Assembly (NCBI RefSeq): GCF_039540195.1
Contig: NZ_BAABEO010000018.1
Location: 3,050 to 67,049 of the forward strand
Reading direction: 5' to 3'
Source of the DNA: Zafaria ginkgonis
Lineage (GTDB): Bacteria; Actinomycetota; Actinomycetes; Actinomycetales; Micrococcaceae
Length of the DNA stretch: 64,000 nucleotides
Made by a program: the position numbers and the translations under genes. The notes beneath the pieces are model-generated. The model saw nothing but the letters and a program-made list of their open reading frames with translations, was not told the origin of the DNA and did not search any database. This document shows positions 19,796-27,673 of this stretch, piece after piece. Numbering within the stretch: the stretch's first letter is position 1; the number at the start of each line of letters is the position of its first letter.

Positions 19796-20035
19796 TCAGG
19801 CCTCGGTGATGGTGACGATGACGTCGCCCGGGTTGACCATCCCGGCGTCCTCGATGGCGAAGGAGGCCACGACGCCGGCGACGTCGGACTGCACCTCGGT
19901 GAACTGCTTCATGATCTCGACGATGCCCACGGTCTGGCCGGCGGTGACCGTGTCACCGACCTGCACGAACGGGTCCTTGCCCGGGCCGGGGCAGCGGTAG
20001 AACACGCCGGGGATCGGGGAAATGATGTCGGACAT
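19796..20035 (-). CDS. accB: Minimal biotin carboxyl carrier protein
   Basis: Only 79 residues, essentially a bare biotinyl domain: SPIPGVFYRCPGPGKDPFV, then the biotin site VEIMKQF (Lys43), then DVAGVVASFAIEDAGMVNPG. Ordinary AccB proteins are ~150 residues with an N-terminal extension; this lacks it, as do the small carriers found in pxp-type operons. The Met-Lys is flanked by EI/QF rather than EA/ML. It lies 5 bases before accC and 53 after pxpA. Confidence 0.88.
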   Translation of the reverse strand: MSDIISPIPGVFYRCPGPGKDPFVQVGDTVTAGQTVGIVEIMKQFTEVQSDVAGVVASFAIEDAGMVNPGDVIVTITEA

Positions 20036-20088
20036 GGGGCGTACCTCTTTCGGTTCTGTTTGTTCGGATGGGTGGGGGCGGACGGGGG

Positions 20089-20868
20089 TCAGGCGCTGCG
20101 CGATTCGACGGCGCTGCGGGGTCCGACGGCGGCGCGCACCGCGGCGGCCACCTGGGGGGAGTTCGGGGCGTCGGAGTGGACGCAGATGCTGCTGAAGGAG
20201 ATCTCCAGCTCGGTGCCGTCGGTCGCGAGCACCGGCTTGCCGCCCAATGCCCGGGTGACGCGCTCGGCCGCGGCCGCGGGGTCGGTGATCTCGGGACGGC
20301 GCTGGATGATCAGGGCGCCGTCGGCCGCGTAGTTCAGGTCCACGTACAGCTCGCCGATGAAGTCCACGCCGAGCCGCTCGCAGACACGCTGGTGGGCGGT
20401 GCCGGCCAGCCCGTAGAAGGGGACCCCGTACTGCCTGGCCACGCCGGCGGCCGCTGCCATGAGCTCCTCGTCGGCGGCGAGCATGCCGTAGAGGGAACCG
20501 TGGGGCTTGATGTGGTTCAGCTCCAGCCCGTACTTGCCGAGGAAGGCGGTCAGCGCGCCGGTCTGGTAGAGGATGATCGATTCGACCTCGGCGGCGCTCA
20601 ACGCCATCCGGCGCCGGCCGAAGCCGACCAGGTCGGGAAGGCCCGGGTGGGAGCCGACGGCCACGCCATGCTCGGCGGCCAGGGCCACGGTCCGGTCCAT
20701 CTCGTCGGGGTCGCCGGCGTGGTACCCGCAGGCGACGTTGGCAACATCGATCAGCTTCATCAGCTCGGCGTCGTTGCCGAAGCGGTGCAGCCCGATGCCC
20801 TCGCCCATGTCCGAGTTGACCAGAATCTTCGAGGCGGGTGTGGCCCCGCTTACGTCTGTGGATCGCAT
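20089..20868 (-). CDS. pxpA: 5-oxoprolinase subunit PxpA (LamB/YcsF family)
   Basis: A 259-residue LamB/YcsF protein with the family's conserved metal and active-site blocks: LVNSDMGEGIGLHRFG, NVACGYHAGDPDEM, GSHPGLPDLVGFGRR and LNHIKPHGSLYGML. PxpA supplies the ring-opening of 5-oxoproline with PxpBC. I start it at ATG 20868 because TACCGT (20881-20876) lies exactly 7 bases before; upstream in-frame starts would include the promoter. It heads the operon pxpA-accB-accC-pxpB-pxpC and is divergent from a PucR-type regulator gene. Confidence 0.9.
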   Translation of the reverse strand: MRSTDVSGATPASKILVNSDMGEGIGLHRFGNDAELMKLIDVANVACGYHAGDPDEMDRTVALAAEHGVAVGSHPGLPDLVGFGRRRMALSAAEVESIILYQTGALTAFLGKYGLELNHIKPHGSLYGMLAADEELMAAAAGVARQYGVPFYGLAGTAHQRVCERLGVDFIGELYVDLNYAADGALIIQRRPEITDPAAAAERVTRALGGKPVLATDGTELEISFSSICVHSDAPNSPQVAAAVRAAVGPRSAVESRSA

Positions 20869-20875
20869 GGTTGAA

Positions 20876-20881
20876 ACGGTA
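20876..20881 (-). promoter_or_regulatory. -10 box TACCGT, 7 bases before pxpA
   Basis: TANNNT-N7-ATG geometry, predicting a leaderless mRNA for the whole pxp-acc operon. The AT-rich run at 20896-20945 upstream, containing TTGTGCA, is the likely control region. Confidence 0.5.
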
Positions 20882-20966
20882 TCCCCCGTCACACCGCAAT
20901 GTAATTGTGCAATATGCTGAATCTCGAAGGACAAATAATGAAGACTGCACGAAAAGGAAGCGGGCC

Positions 20967-22436
20967 ATGCGCGTCCTGGACCTCCTCGACGACCCCGAAC
21001 TGGGGCTTGTCCCCCATGTCACCGGCGACCCCGGACGGCTCGAGCGGCAGGTGACCTGGTGCGCGCCGACCGAGCACATGGATCCCACCCCGTTCCTGAC
21101 CGGCAACGCGCTGGTGCTCACCACCGCCATGGGGCTGAACTTCCGCGACCACCGCACCTGGGACGCCTACGTGGAGCGGCTGTGCGCGGTGCCGATCTCC
21201 GGGCTGGTGGTCGGCCTGGGAGTGGCGCACCAGCAGATGCCCGAAGGGCTCGTGGCGGCCTGCAGGCAGCACAACCTGCCGCTGCTGGAACTGCCGGGAG
21301 CGATCCCGTTCGTGGCCCTGATCCGCGCGGTATGGCAGCGGCTGGGCGCCGAGCGGTTCGCGGAGGTCCGCTCCGGCTGGGACCTCGCCGACGAGTGCAC
21401 CCGACTGGCGGCCGGGGGCGCCTCCCTCAAGGCGGTGCTCGAGCGCATCGGCGCGGCGGTCGATGCCCGCGTGACGATCCTGGATTCCGGCGGCTACGCC
21501 CTGGTGAGCGCGGGGACGCCGGGGGATTCCCCGTCCCGCACCCGGCTGGCGCTGCCGGCCGGGAACACCAACCGGTTCCGCCTGCTGATCGAGGGGATGG
21601 ACCAGACCACCGTGGTGCAGCCGCTGCTGGGCCCGGTGGCGGCCGTGCTGGCGATGCAGTTGGCCCACACCCTGGGCTCGGGCTCGCCGCTGCACTCGCA
21701 AGAGGCCGCCCGCTTCATCGAGGCGCTCTACCGGCGCGATGCGTTCAGCGAGCGGGCGCTGGCCCTCCTGGCCCGGGAGACCGGGTTCGACGACGGGCCC
21801 GGGTGGGGCGCGGTGGTGATCGCCTCCACCGCGCCGTCCGCCGGGGCGGCGACGCCGGACCCGTCCGTGTTGCGGGCCAGCGCCTGGCGGACGCGGGTGA
21901 GCCTGGGCGGGATCTACGCCACGGTGCGCTTCATGGAGGAGGGCGGGCGCACCACGATCGTGCTGCAGCACCCGCACGACGCGGACGAGTTGCTGGCCCA
22001 GGTGCGCCGCTGGCTCTCCGACTCCCCCCAGTGGTCCGTGACCGTGGCCACCGCCACGGACCTGGACGAGCTGTCCCTGATGCTGCGCATGGCCCGGCGC
22101 CGCCGCGAGCCCGGCGTGCACCAGGCCCCGCGGATGGATTTGTTCTCGGTGGTCGACGGGCTGCCCAGCAGCGGGCTGGAGGCCATGGCCGCGAGGCTGC
22201 TGGGGCCGCTGCGCGAGGAGTCCGCCGGGTCGCTGGTCGAGACGCTGCGCGCGTACCTGCACCACAGCGGCAACACGCGGGCCGTGTGCGAGGAGCTGTT
22301 CATCCACCGCAACACGCTCAGCTACCGGCTGCGCCGGATCGAGGAGCTGCTCGGCGCCGACCTCTCCGACGGCCGGCTGCGCGCCACCTTGCTGCTGGCG
22401 CTGGCGATCACCGAACCCGGGGGCACGCCCGGGTAG
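20967..22436 (+). CDS. PucR-family transcriptional regulator
   Basis: A 489-residue protein. Residues ~1-125 match the purine catabolism regulatory N-domain (VLDLLDDPELGLVPHVTGDP ... GLVVGLGVAHQQMPEGLVAA), the middle is a degenerate GGDEF-like region and the last ~60 residues are the HTH_30 domain (GNTRAVCEELFIHRNTLSYR then LRRIEELLG). PucR regulators sense nitrogen-source metabolites and usually act next to their own promoters. The start ATG 20967 follows AAAAGGAAG. Being between the pxp-acc operon and an NCS1 permease, it probably controls both. Confidence 0.87.
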   Translation: MRVLDLLDDPELGLVPHVTGDPGRLERQVTWCAPTEHMDPTPFLTGNALVLTTAMGLNFRDHRTWDAYVERLCAVPISGLVVGLGVAHQQMPEGLVAACRQHNLPLLELPGAIPFVALIRAVWQRLGAERFAEVRSGWDLADECTRLAAGGASLKAVLERIGAAVDARVTILDSGGYALVSAGTPGDSPSRTRLALPAGNTNRFRLLIEGMDQTTVVQPLLGPVAAVLAMQLAHTLGSGSPLHSQEAARFIEALYRRDAFSERALALLARETGFDDGPGWGAVVIASTAPSAGAATPDPSVLRASAWRTRVSLGGIYATVRFMEEGGRTTIVLQHPHDADELLAQVRRWLSDSPQWSVTVATATDLDELSLMLRMARRRREPGVHQAPRMDLFSVVDGLPSSGLEAMAARLLGPLREESAGSLVETLRAYLHHSGNTRAVCEELFIHRNTLSYRLRRIEELLGADLSDGRLRATLLLALAITEPGGTPG

Positions 22437-22450
22437 CCGGGCCCCGGGAA

Positions 22451-22475
22451 GCACAAGGCCTTGTGCAGGCTGCAC
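22451..22475. promoter_or_regulatory. Overlapping palindromes, candidate PucR operator
   Basis: GCACAAGGCCTTGTGC (22451-22466) is a perfect 16-bp palindrome and overlaps GTGCAG-G-CTGCAC (22463-22475). There is no T-run, so an operator is at least as likely as a terminator. TTGTGCA recurs in the pxpA-pucR gap (about 20903-20909). Confidence 0.4.
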
Positions 22476-22632
22476 GGCGGCGGGGCGGCTTTCTGTCCAA
22501 CCGGCGCATGTTCGGGGTGTGACCGATTTCACTAGGCTCAACGCTCGGGCCCACAGCCCCGCTCCCGTTTCCCGGCCGTCCCCCGGCCCCGGGAGCGCCG
22601 ACATTCCCCGCATTCTGCCCCAGGAGCCTGCC

Positions 22633-23964
22633 GTGCCCTACTCGAACCTTGTCCTGCCGCGCTCCGCGCGGGTCCCCCGCTGGTCGCTGAGCATGGCCTG
22701 GTGGGCCCTGTTCTCGGCGATGTTCTGGATCTACGTCGCCGTCGCCTCCGCCCAGGCGGTCGGCACGGCCAACACCGTCATCGGCATGGTGCTCACCGTG
22801 GCCAGCTACGGGCTGATCAACCTGGTGCTCTCCCGCTACGCCGCGCGGACCGGGCTCACGGTGGCGCTGCTCTCGCGCACCCTCTTCGGGGTCGTGGGCT
22901 CCGCCCTGGCCTCCCTGATCTTCGCCGCCACGGCCATCTATTACGCGGTCTTCGAGGGCTCGATCATCGCGGTGGCGCTGCAGAAGTTCTTCGGCGGCGA
23001 GATGCTCATCTGGTACGCCGTGGTGGTCGTCTACGCGCTGCCGCTGGTGGCCGGCGGGGTGCAGAACTGGCTGGACAAGCTCAACGGGTGGCTGCTGCCG
23101 CTGTACGTCGCCGGACTCGTCGCCGTCGTCGTCGCCGCCACCGTGCACCGCGGAGTGCCCACGGCGCTGCCGGCCGCACCCGTCGGCCTGGCCGTGCCCG
23201 GCTGGCTGACCTCCTACTTCATCTACATGGGCGTGTGGATCATGATGATGTACACGTTCGACTACGCCCGGATGGGCCGCGAGGAGGACCAGCGCTTCCA
23301 CGGGACCTTCACGTTCGGCTGGGTCTTCTACTTCTTCACCTTCATGGTCAACGGCCTGGTCGGCATCTACATCATGAGCGCCTGGGGCTACGAGGGCACC
23401 GAGACCGGCGTCGTGGACGCGTTCCTGTCCTCGCTGGGAGTCTTCGGGCTGCTCGTCATCCTGATCTCGCAGACCCGGATCAACACCGCGAACTACTTCC
23501 TGGCCTCCTCCAACCTGGAGGCGTTCGCCCAGCGGGTGTTCGGGCTGGGCCTGCCGCGCTGGGTCTGGGTGATCGCCTGCGGAGGGATCGCCTACCTGCT
23601 CATGCTCACCGACGTGCTCTCCTACCTGCTCAAGGCGCTGGCCTGGCAGGGGGTCTTCGTCACCGCCTGGGTCGCGATCGCACTCGTACACATCTTCCTC
23701 ACCCGGCGGGACCGGGAAGAGGTCCCGGAGATCCGCCGCGAACGGCTGGGCGCCTTCAGCCCCGGGGCCCTGGCCTGGGTGGGTGCCTCCGCGCTGGGGA
23801 TCCTCGCCACCGAACAGGCGGCCTGGCCGCTGGTGAGCCAGTTCGCGCCGCTGGCCACCGTGCTCGTGGCTGGCGGCGGCTACGCCGCGGCCTACCGCTG
23901 GCGGCGGCCGCCGACCATGGCCCTGGACGAGGACATCCGCCTCGACGCCGAACTCGTGGGCTGA
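22633..23964 (+). CDS. NCS1-family permease (purine/cytosine permease-like)
   Basis: 443 residues with about 12 membrane helices. It shows NCS1/cytosine-permease-like features: MAWWALFSAMFWIYVAVASA near the N-terminus, ARTGLTVALLSRTLFG (helix 2-3 signature) and YFIYMGVWIMMMYTFDYARM. Substrates of the family are nucleobases, allantoin or hydantoins; the pxp genes next door suggest a lactam such as 5-oxoproline or hydantoin, which is inference. GTG 22633 has CAGGAG upstream and gives the usual short N-tail. A GTG at 22519 would add 38 Pro-rich residues. Confidence 0.83.
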   Translation: MPYSNLVLPRSARVPRWSLSMAWWALFSAMFWIYVAVASAQAVGTANTVIGMVLTVASYGLINLVLSRYAARTGLTVALLSRTLFGVVGSALASLIFAATAIYYAVFEGSIIAVALQKFFGGEMLIWYAVVVVYALPLVAGGVQNWLDKLNGWLLPLYVAGLVAVVVAATVHRGVPTALPAAPVGLAVPGWLTSYFIYMGVWIMMMYTFDYARMGREEDQRFHGTFTFGWVFYFFTFMVNGLVGIYIMSAWGYEGTETGVVDAFLSSLGVFGLLVILISQTRINTANYFLASSNLEAFAQRVFGLGLPRWVWVIACGGIAYLLMLTDVLSYLLKALAWQGVFVTAWVAIALVHIFLTRRDREEVPEIRRERLGAFSPGALAWVGASALGILATEQAAWPLVSQFAPLATVLVAGGGYAAAYRWRRPPTMALDEDIRLDAELVG

Positions 23965-23965
23965 C

Positions 23966-23999
23966 CCGCGGGCCTCATCAGTACGCCTGGGGCCCGCGG
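23966..23999. terminator. Hairpin between convergent permease and DUF3159 genes
   Basis: CCGCGGGCC and GGCCCGCGG arms with a 16-base loop in the 43-base gap between two convergent stops. Confidence 0.5.
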
Positions 24000-24007
24000 C
24001 GCGGGTC

Positions 24008-24784
24008 CTAGGCCGGGGGCTCGTCCGCGGCCCCGGCGACCGGGCGGGAGATCAGCCAGGCCAGCCACAGTCCCATCGCGTACAGCGGCAGGCCCATCAC
24101 CAGCCGGGCGGCGCCGAGCGCCTGGACCTGGTCGGCGAAGTACAGCGGCAGCTGCACGGCCAGGCGCAGCGCGAACACGGCAATGATCGCCCAGGTCGCT
24201 GCGGCGTAGGCGCGCTGGCGGCGGCGGTCCTCGCGCCAGTGGGTGCCCTCGCCGCGGATGAATCCGAAGACCAGGCCCATGAACGGCCAGCGCACCGCGA
24301 TCGAGAGCAGCAGCGCCGCGCCGTAGGCGGCGTTCGTGTAGAAGCCGGGGACGTAGTAGTCCTTCGCCTCCCCCGTGGTGCGGGCAACGAAGGCGCAGAC
24401 GACGACGCCGGCCAGGCCGGCCAGCGCCTGCGTCAGCGGCGTGCGCTGGGCGAGCCGGGCCACGGTGAAGGCGGCGGCAACGGCAACGGCGGCCACCAGC
24501 GAGGGGTTCAGGGCCTGGGTGACGGTGAAGACGCCCAGGAACACCACGCCGGGAACGATCGCCTCCACCAGCCCGCGCACGCCGCCGACCGTCCTGAGGA
24601 CATCGACCTGTCCGTCCTCGGTGCGGTGGAATCCCGCCGCGGCGCGGCGGGCCAGGTCCTCGGCGCCGCCGTGTCCCTCGCTGCCTTGCGCCGAACCGTC
24701 CCGCCCCGTGCTGTCCTGCCCCGCGTTGTCCTGTCCCGTGTTGTCCGGCCCCGGATCCCCGCTCGCGTGGGGTCGATCGCTCAT
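24008..24784 (-). CDS. DUF3159 membrane protein
   Basis: 258 residues with about 5-6 hydrophobic segments (LVEAIVPGVVFLGVFTVTQA, LAGLAGVVVCAFVA, GALLLSIAVRWPFMGLVFGF, TWAIIAVFALRLAVQLPLYF). DUF3159 proteins are conserved in actinobacteria, equivalent to Rv2693c; function unknown. The first ~45 residues are low-complexity (TGQDNAGQDSTGRDG) and look like a repeat expansion. The ATG overlaps the stop of the OB-fold gene by 4 bases, so they share an operon. Confidence 0.85.
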   Translation of the reverse strand: MSDRPHASGDPGPDNTGQDNAGQDSTGRDGSAQGSEGHGGAEDLARRAAAGFHRTEDGQVDVLRTVGGVRGLVEAIVPGVVFLGVFTVTQALNPSLVAAVAVAAAFTVARLAQRTPLTQALAGLAGVVVCAFVARTTGEAKDYYVPGFYTNAAYGAALLLSIAVRWPFMGLVFGFIRGEGTHWREDRRRQRAYAAATWAIIAVFALRLAVQLPLYFADQVQALGAARLVMGLPLYAMGLWLAWLISRPVAGAADEPPA

Positions 24785-25125
24785 GCCTGGGTCTCCGGTT
24801 CGTCGGTTTCTGGAAGGATTTCGTAGCGCGGGTTGAAGATGGTGGGGATTCCGTCCACGGGGGCCACGGTTCCCGCGAAGCGCAGCCGGGTGCCGGCGAC
24901 GACGCCGGGCACGCGGCGCTGGCCGAGCCAGACCAGCCGCACGCGCGGGACCGGCCGGCGCCGCCCGCCCGGCGGGGCCGGGGCGTCGACGACGCTTGCC
25001 GCGTAGGCGGGAGCCTGGCTGGCCGGCAGGATCTTGATGTTCTCCACGTACCCGACAGCGCGGATCCGGCCGCGCGGGGGCATCACGTCCAGCGATGGAC
25101 AGTCGATCGGGGGGCCTTCAGGCAC
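24781..25125 (-). CDS. OB-fold nucleic-acid-binding-like protein
   Basis: 114 residues. The sequence fits a small OB-fold: GRIRAVGYVENIKI as the first strand, RVRLVWLGQRRVPGVVAGTR, and PTIFNPRYEIL at the end, matching the small proteins found at this place in actinobacteria (Rv2694c-like). No enzyme motif. The start is uncertain (GTG 25125 or ATG 25083); the first ~14 residues look non-conserved. It sits 5 bases after the DUF3710 stop. Confidence 0.75.
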   Translation of the reverse strand: MPEGPPIDCPSLDVMPPRGRIRAVGYVENIKILPASQAPAYAASVVDAPAPPGGRRRPVPRVRLVWLGQRRVPGVVAGTRLRFAGTVAPVDGIPTIFNPRYEILPETDEPETQA

Positions 25126-25130
25126 CGCGC

Positions 25131-25820
25131 TCAGCCGATCTCGGCGATCTCCGGGCCGCGCTCCGGGGCGGCCAGGGGATCCCCGGCGGGTTCCTCGCGA
25201 CGGGCCACGGCGCCGGAGGGCACGGTCAGCGGCAGCAGCTCCGCCGGCGGCATCGGCTTGTCCCCGCGTACCACGACCAGCCGGGCGATGCAGTCCTCCA
25301 GGCGCTTGGCCGCGGCCGCGTCCAGGGTGGCCGGGCCGCCGACGACGCCGCGCAGGAACCAGCGCGGGCCGTCGATGCCGATGAAGCGGGCCACCATGTA
25401 CCCGGCGGTGCCGTCGGGCGCCTGGGAGGGAACGCGGGCGATGAGCTCCTCGCCGAAGCGGCCGGGAACCCGTTCGGTCTTCCCGCCCTGCTCGGCGATC
25501 GAGTTGGCGATCTGCGTGGAGATGCCCGGCCAGAGGTCCTCGGACTTGGACGCCGCAAAGACCTGCAGCTGCAGGCGGGAGCCGTCCAGTTCCAGCGCCA
25601 CGGCGATGACCCGCTTGCTGCGGTCCTCCACCTCGAGGCGCAGCTGCATGCCCTCGACGGGTTCGATCAGCAGCGCGCCCAGGTCGACGTAGCCGGTGCG
25701 GTCGGTGACGTCGTCCGCGTCGTAGGGCCCCTCGCCCTGCGGCGTGCGGGCCTCGTCCGCGATGGGGGTTTCCGCGGCCGCCTCGGCGGGCGCGGTGGAC
25801 TTGCGGCGCTTGAAAATCAT
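25131..25820 (-). CDS. DUF3710 family protein
   Basis: 229 residues, soluble. It begins MIFKRRKS, with a variable Ala/Glu linker, then GPYDADDVTDRTGYVDLGAL and QLRLEVEDRSKRVIAVALEL, WPGISTQI and FIGIDGPRWFLRGVVGGPA, all typical of DUF3710 (Rv2696c-like). Function unknown; the family is confined to actinobacteria and almost always follows dut. AAGGAG stands 6 bases before the ATG. It lies 25 bases after dut. Confidence 0.88.
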   Translation of the reverse strand: MIFKRRKSTAPAEAAAETPIADEARTPQGEGPYDADDVTDRTGYVDLGALLIEPVEGMQLRLEVEDRSKRVIAVALELDGSRLQLQVFAASKSEDLWPGISTQIANSIAEQGGKTERVPGRFGEELIARVPSQAPDGTAGYMVARFIGIDGPRWFLRGVVGGPATLDAAAAKRLEDCIARLVVVRGDKPMPPAELLPLTVPSGAVARREEPAGDPLAAPERGPEIAEIG

Positions 25821-25845
25821 CGGTTTCTCCTTGCGGAACGGGCCG

Positions 25846-26325
25846 TCAGAGGACGGTGGGGGCGGTGGCGAAGCCGCCGGTGGAGCCGAAGCCGCCGGCC
25901 CCGCGGACCGAATCAGGCAGCTCGTCCACGGGCACGAAGCGGGCGGTTTCCACCCGCTGGATGACCAGCTGGGCGATCCGGTCGCCCCGGCGCAGCACAA
26001 TGGGCTCGGTCGCGTCGGTGTTGAGCAGCGTCACGCAGATTTCGCCGCGGTAGCCGGCGTCGACCGTTCCGGGGGCGTTGACCACGGTCAGGCCGTGGCG
26101 CACGGCCAGGCCCGAGCGCGGGTGCACCAGTCCGACGTACCCGAACGGCAGGGCCAGCGAGACGCCGGTCGGCACCAGGGCGCGTTCTCCCGGGGCCAGC
26201 GTGACGTCCTCGCGGGCGCGCAGGTCGGCGCCGGCGTCGCCGGGCTGCGCGTAGCTGGGCGGTTCCAGTCCGGGATCGAGCATCTTCAGCTGGACGTCCA
26301 ACGTGGCGTGGTGCTGCTCAGACAT
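25846..26325 (-). CDS. dut: Deoxyuridine 5'-triphosphate nucleotidohydrolase
   Basis: A 159-residue trimeric dUTPase with all five motifs: PGDAGADLRA (I), HPRSGLAVRHG (II), NAPGTVDAGYRGEI (III), RGDRIAQLVIQRV (IV) and the C-terminal GAGGFGSTGG (V). It hydrolyses dUTP to dUMP and pyrophosphate, keeping uracil out of DNA and feeding dTMP synthesis. The ATG follows GGAGAA at 10 bases. It heads dut-DUF3710-OB-DUF3159. Confidence 0.95.
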   Translation of the reverse strand: MSEQHHATLDVQLKMLDPGLEPPSYAQPGDAGADLRAREDVTLAPGERALVPTGVSLALPFGYVGLVHPRSGLAVRHGLTVVNAPGTVDAGYRGEICVTLLNTDATEPIVLRRGDRIAQLVIQRVETARFVPVDELPDSVRGAGGFGSTGGFATAPTVL

Positions 26326-26423
26326 GTGCGTGGGGTTCTCCAAAGCGATCGCGGACGGACTTGCCACAACTCTAGCCGCCGAAGCTGGGAGGCCCCAACG
26401 TGAAAACGCCGGCCCGCACCCCA

Positions 26424-26429
26424 TAAGCT
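26424..26429 (+). promoter_or_regulatory. -10 box TAAGCT, 7 bases before the DUF3093 gene
   Basis: TANNNT-N7-ATG geometry. A GGAGG is present but only one base from the ATG, too close to work as a ribosome site, which favours a leaderless mRNA. Confidence 0.5.
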
Positions 26430-26436
26430 GGGAGGC

Positions 26437-26937
26437 ATGCCCGAACCGCAGCCCCTTTCCGACCCCTCCCCGCTCTTCCAGGAACGCCTCTGGCCGGCCT
26501 GGTGGATCTGGCCCATCGTGCTGGGGACCGGCGCCGCCGGGTTTGTCGCGCTGGCACCGATCAGCATTCCCGCCGGCCTCGCCAGCGGCATCGTCGTGGC
26601 GGCCGCGCTGGCGGTGGCGCTGCTGGTGAACAGCCCCGCCATCACCGTCACCGCGGACACCCTGCGCGTGGGGCGCGCCTCGATCGAGCGCCGTTACGTC
26701 GGCGCCGTTGACGCGCACCGCGGCGAGGCCGCCACGTACCAGCGCGGCCGGGGCCTCAACGGCACCGCCTACCTGTGCCTGCGCGGATGGATCGACCCGG
26801 TGGTGCGGATCCGGATCACCGACGAGCACGACGCCACCCCGTACTGGCTCGCCTCCACGCGCCGCCCGGAGGAGCTGTCGGCGGTCCTGGGCGGCAAGGC
26901 GGAGGCCGCCAGCGAGGCTCCCGCGGCTCAGGCCTAG
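26437..26937 (+). CDS. DUF3093 membrane protein
   Basis: 166 residues: short N-tail with ERLWPAWWIWP, two membrane helices (residues ~20-65) and a cytosolic-type C-domain with ITVTADTLRVGRASIERRYV and YQRGRGLNGTAYLCLRGWID. This matches DUF3093 (Rv2698-like), conserved and of unknown role. It is divergent from dut and convergent to the DUF4193 gene, with a very long palindrome in between. Confidence 0.87.
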   Translation: MPEPQPLSDPSPLFQERLWPAWWIWPIVLGTGAAGFVALAPISIPAGLASGIVVAAALAVALLVNSPAITVTADTLRVGRASIERRYVGAVDAHRGEAATYQRGRGLNGTAYLCLRGWIDPVVRIRITDEHDATPYWLASTRRPEELSAVLGGKAEAASEAPAAQA

Positions 26938-26946
26938 CGTCCCCAA

Positions 26947-27016
26947 CACACGCAAAACGACGGCGGGGCCGCACCTTTCCATGGAAAGGTGCGGCCCCGC
27001 CGTCGTTTTGCGTGTG
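26947..27016. terminator. 70-bp perfect palindrome between convergent genes
   Basis: 34-base arms around a CCATGG centre with no mismatch. It contains CAAAACG on one arm and CGTTTTG on the other, so each strand ends the hairpin in T residues. It should be a very strong bidirectional terminator. Confidence 0.85.
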
Positions 27017-27019
27017 GGC

Positions 27020-27319
27020 CTAGCCCTCGCAGTCCTTGCAGTAGAACAGCCCGTTCTTCTCCCTGGCCACCTGCGAACGGTGGCGAACCAGGAAGCAGTT
27101 GGCGCAGGTGAACTCGTCGGCCTGGGCCGGGAGCACCCGAACCAGCAGTTCCTCGCCGGACAGGTCGGCACCGGGCAGCTCGTAGCTGTCCGCGGCTTCC
27201 GCCTCATCCTCGTCAACGACGGCGGACTGCTTGTCGGAGCGCCGGCCCTTCAGCTCCTCGAGGGAATCCTCGCTAAGCTCATCTTCATTCTTCCGCGGCG
27301 CATCGTAGTCGGTCGCCAT
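27020..27319 (-). CDS. DUF4193 zinc-ribbon-like protein
   Basis: 99 residues: an acidic disordered first half and a C-terminal CANC (72-75) ... CKDC (94-97) zinc ribbon, as in DUF4193 (Rv2699c-like). Function unknown; expressed in most actinobacteria. Start ATG with GAGAG just upstream. It stands just inside the long palindrome, and is divergent from sepH. Confidence 0.9.
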   Translation of the reverse strand: MATDYDAPRKNEDELSEDSLEELKGRRSDKQSAVVDEDEAEAADSYELPGADLSGEELLVRVLPAQADEFTCANCFLVRHRSQVAREKNGLFYCKDCEG

Positions 27320-27673
27320 AGTCTCTCAATCACGCTCCGGTGGTAGCTGCTGTTTGTTCCGGGCAAGTCGACCCCGGTCGGTTTGCGTCCGGGCGGCCTG
27401 AATATTTCCCAAGGATGCGGCGGCCTGCGCTGCGGGCGCAGCGGGTGCCTCCGAAACCCTTCGACGTTCAACGCCGAGGCGGGCCGTTTTGTGCCCGTGA
27501 CGCACAGATTGTTCACCATGGGCGTGAAAAAATCCAATCCTTTCTTCCCTCTGTGGCGCCCGTCTCCCCCGCCGGACGGACCGATCCGCGCCACACCAAG
27601 CAATGCCGTAGGAAATCGGCGGCCGGGATGGCAGAGTCTCCACCAGTACAAGACGGACGTGGTGGAGGGAATC
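27320..27673. other. Intergenic region between DUF4193 and sepH
   Basis: 354 bases with the two divergent promoters, lower GC than its surroundings in the middle (27500-27545, with an A-run and TTGTTC at 27509-27514). I see no gene, no clear -10/-35 pair and no long palindrome. Confidence 0.4.

Noticed and set aside
16572..24000. Mobile genetic element carrying the pxp cluster
   Set aside because: No integrase, transposase, tRNA end or flanking direct repeat was found, so I describe it only as an accessory-looking insertion.
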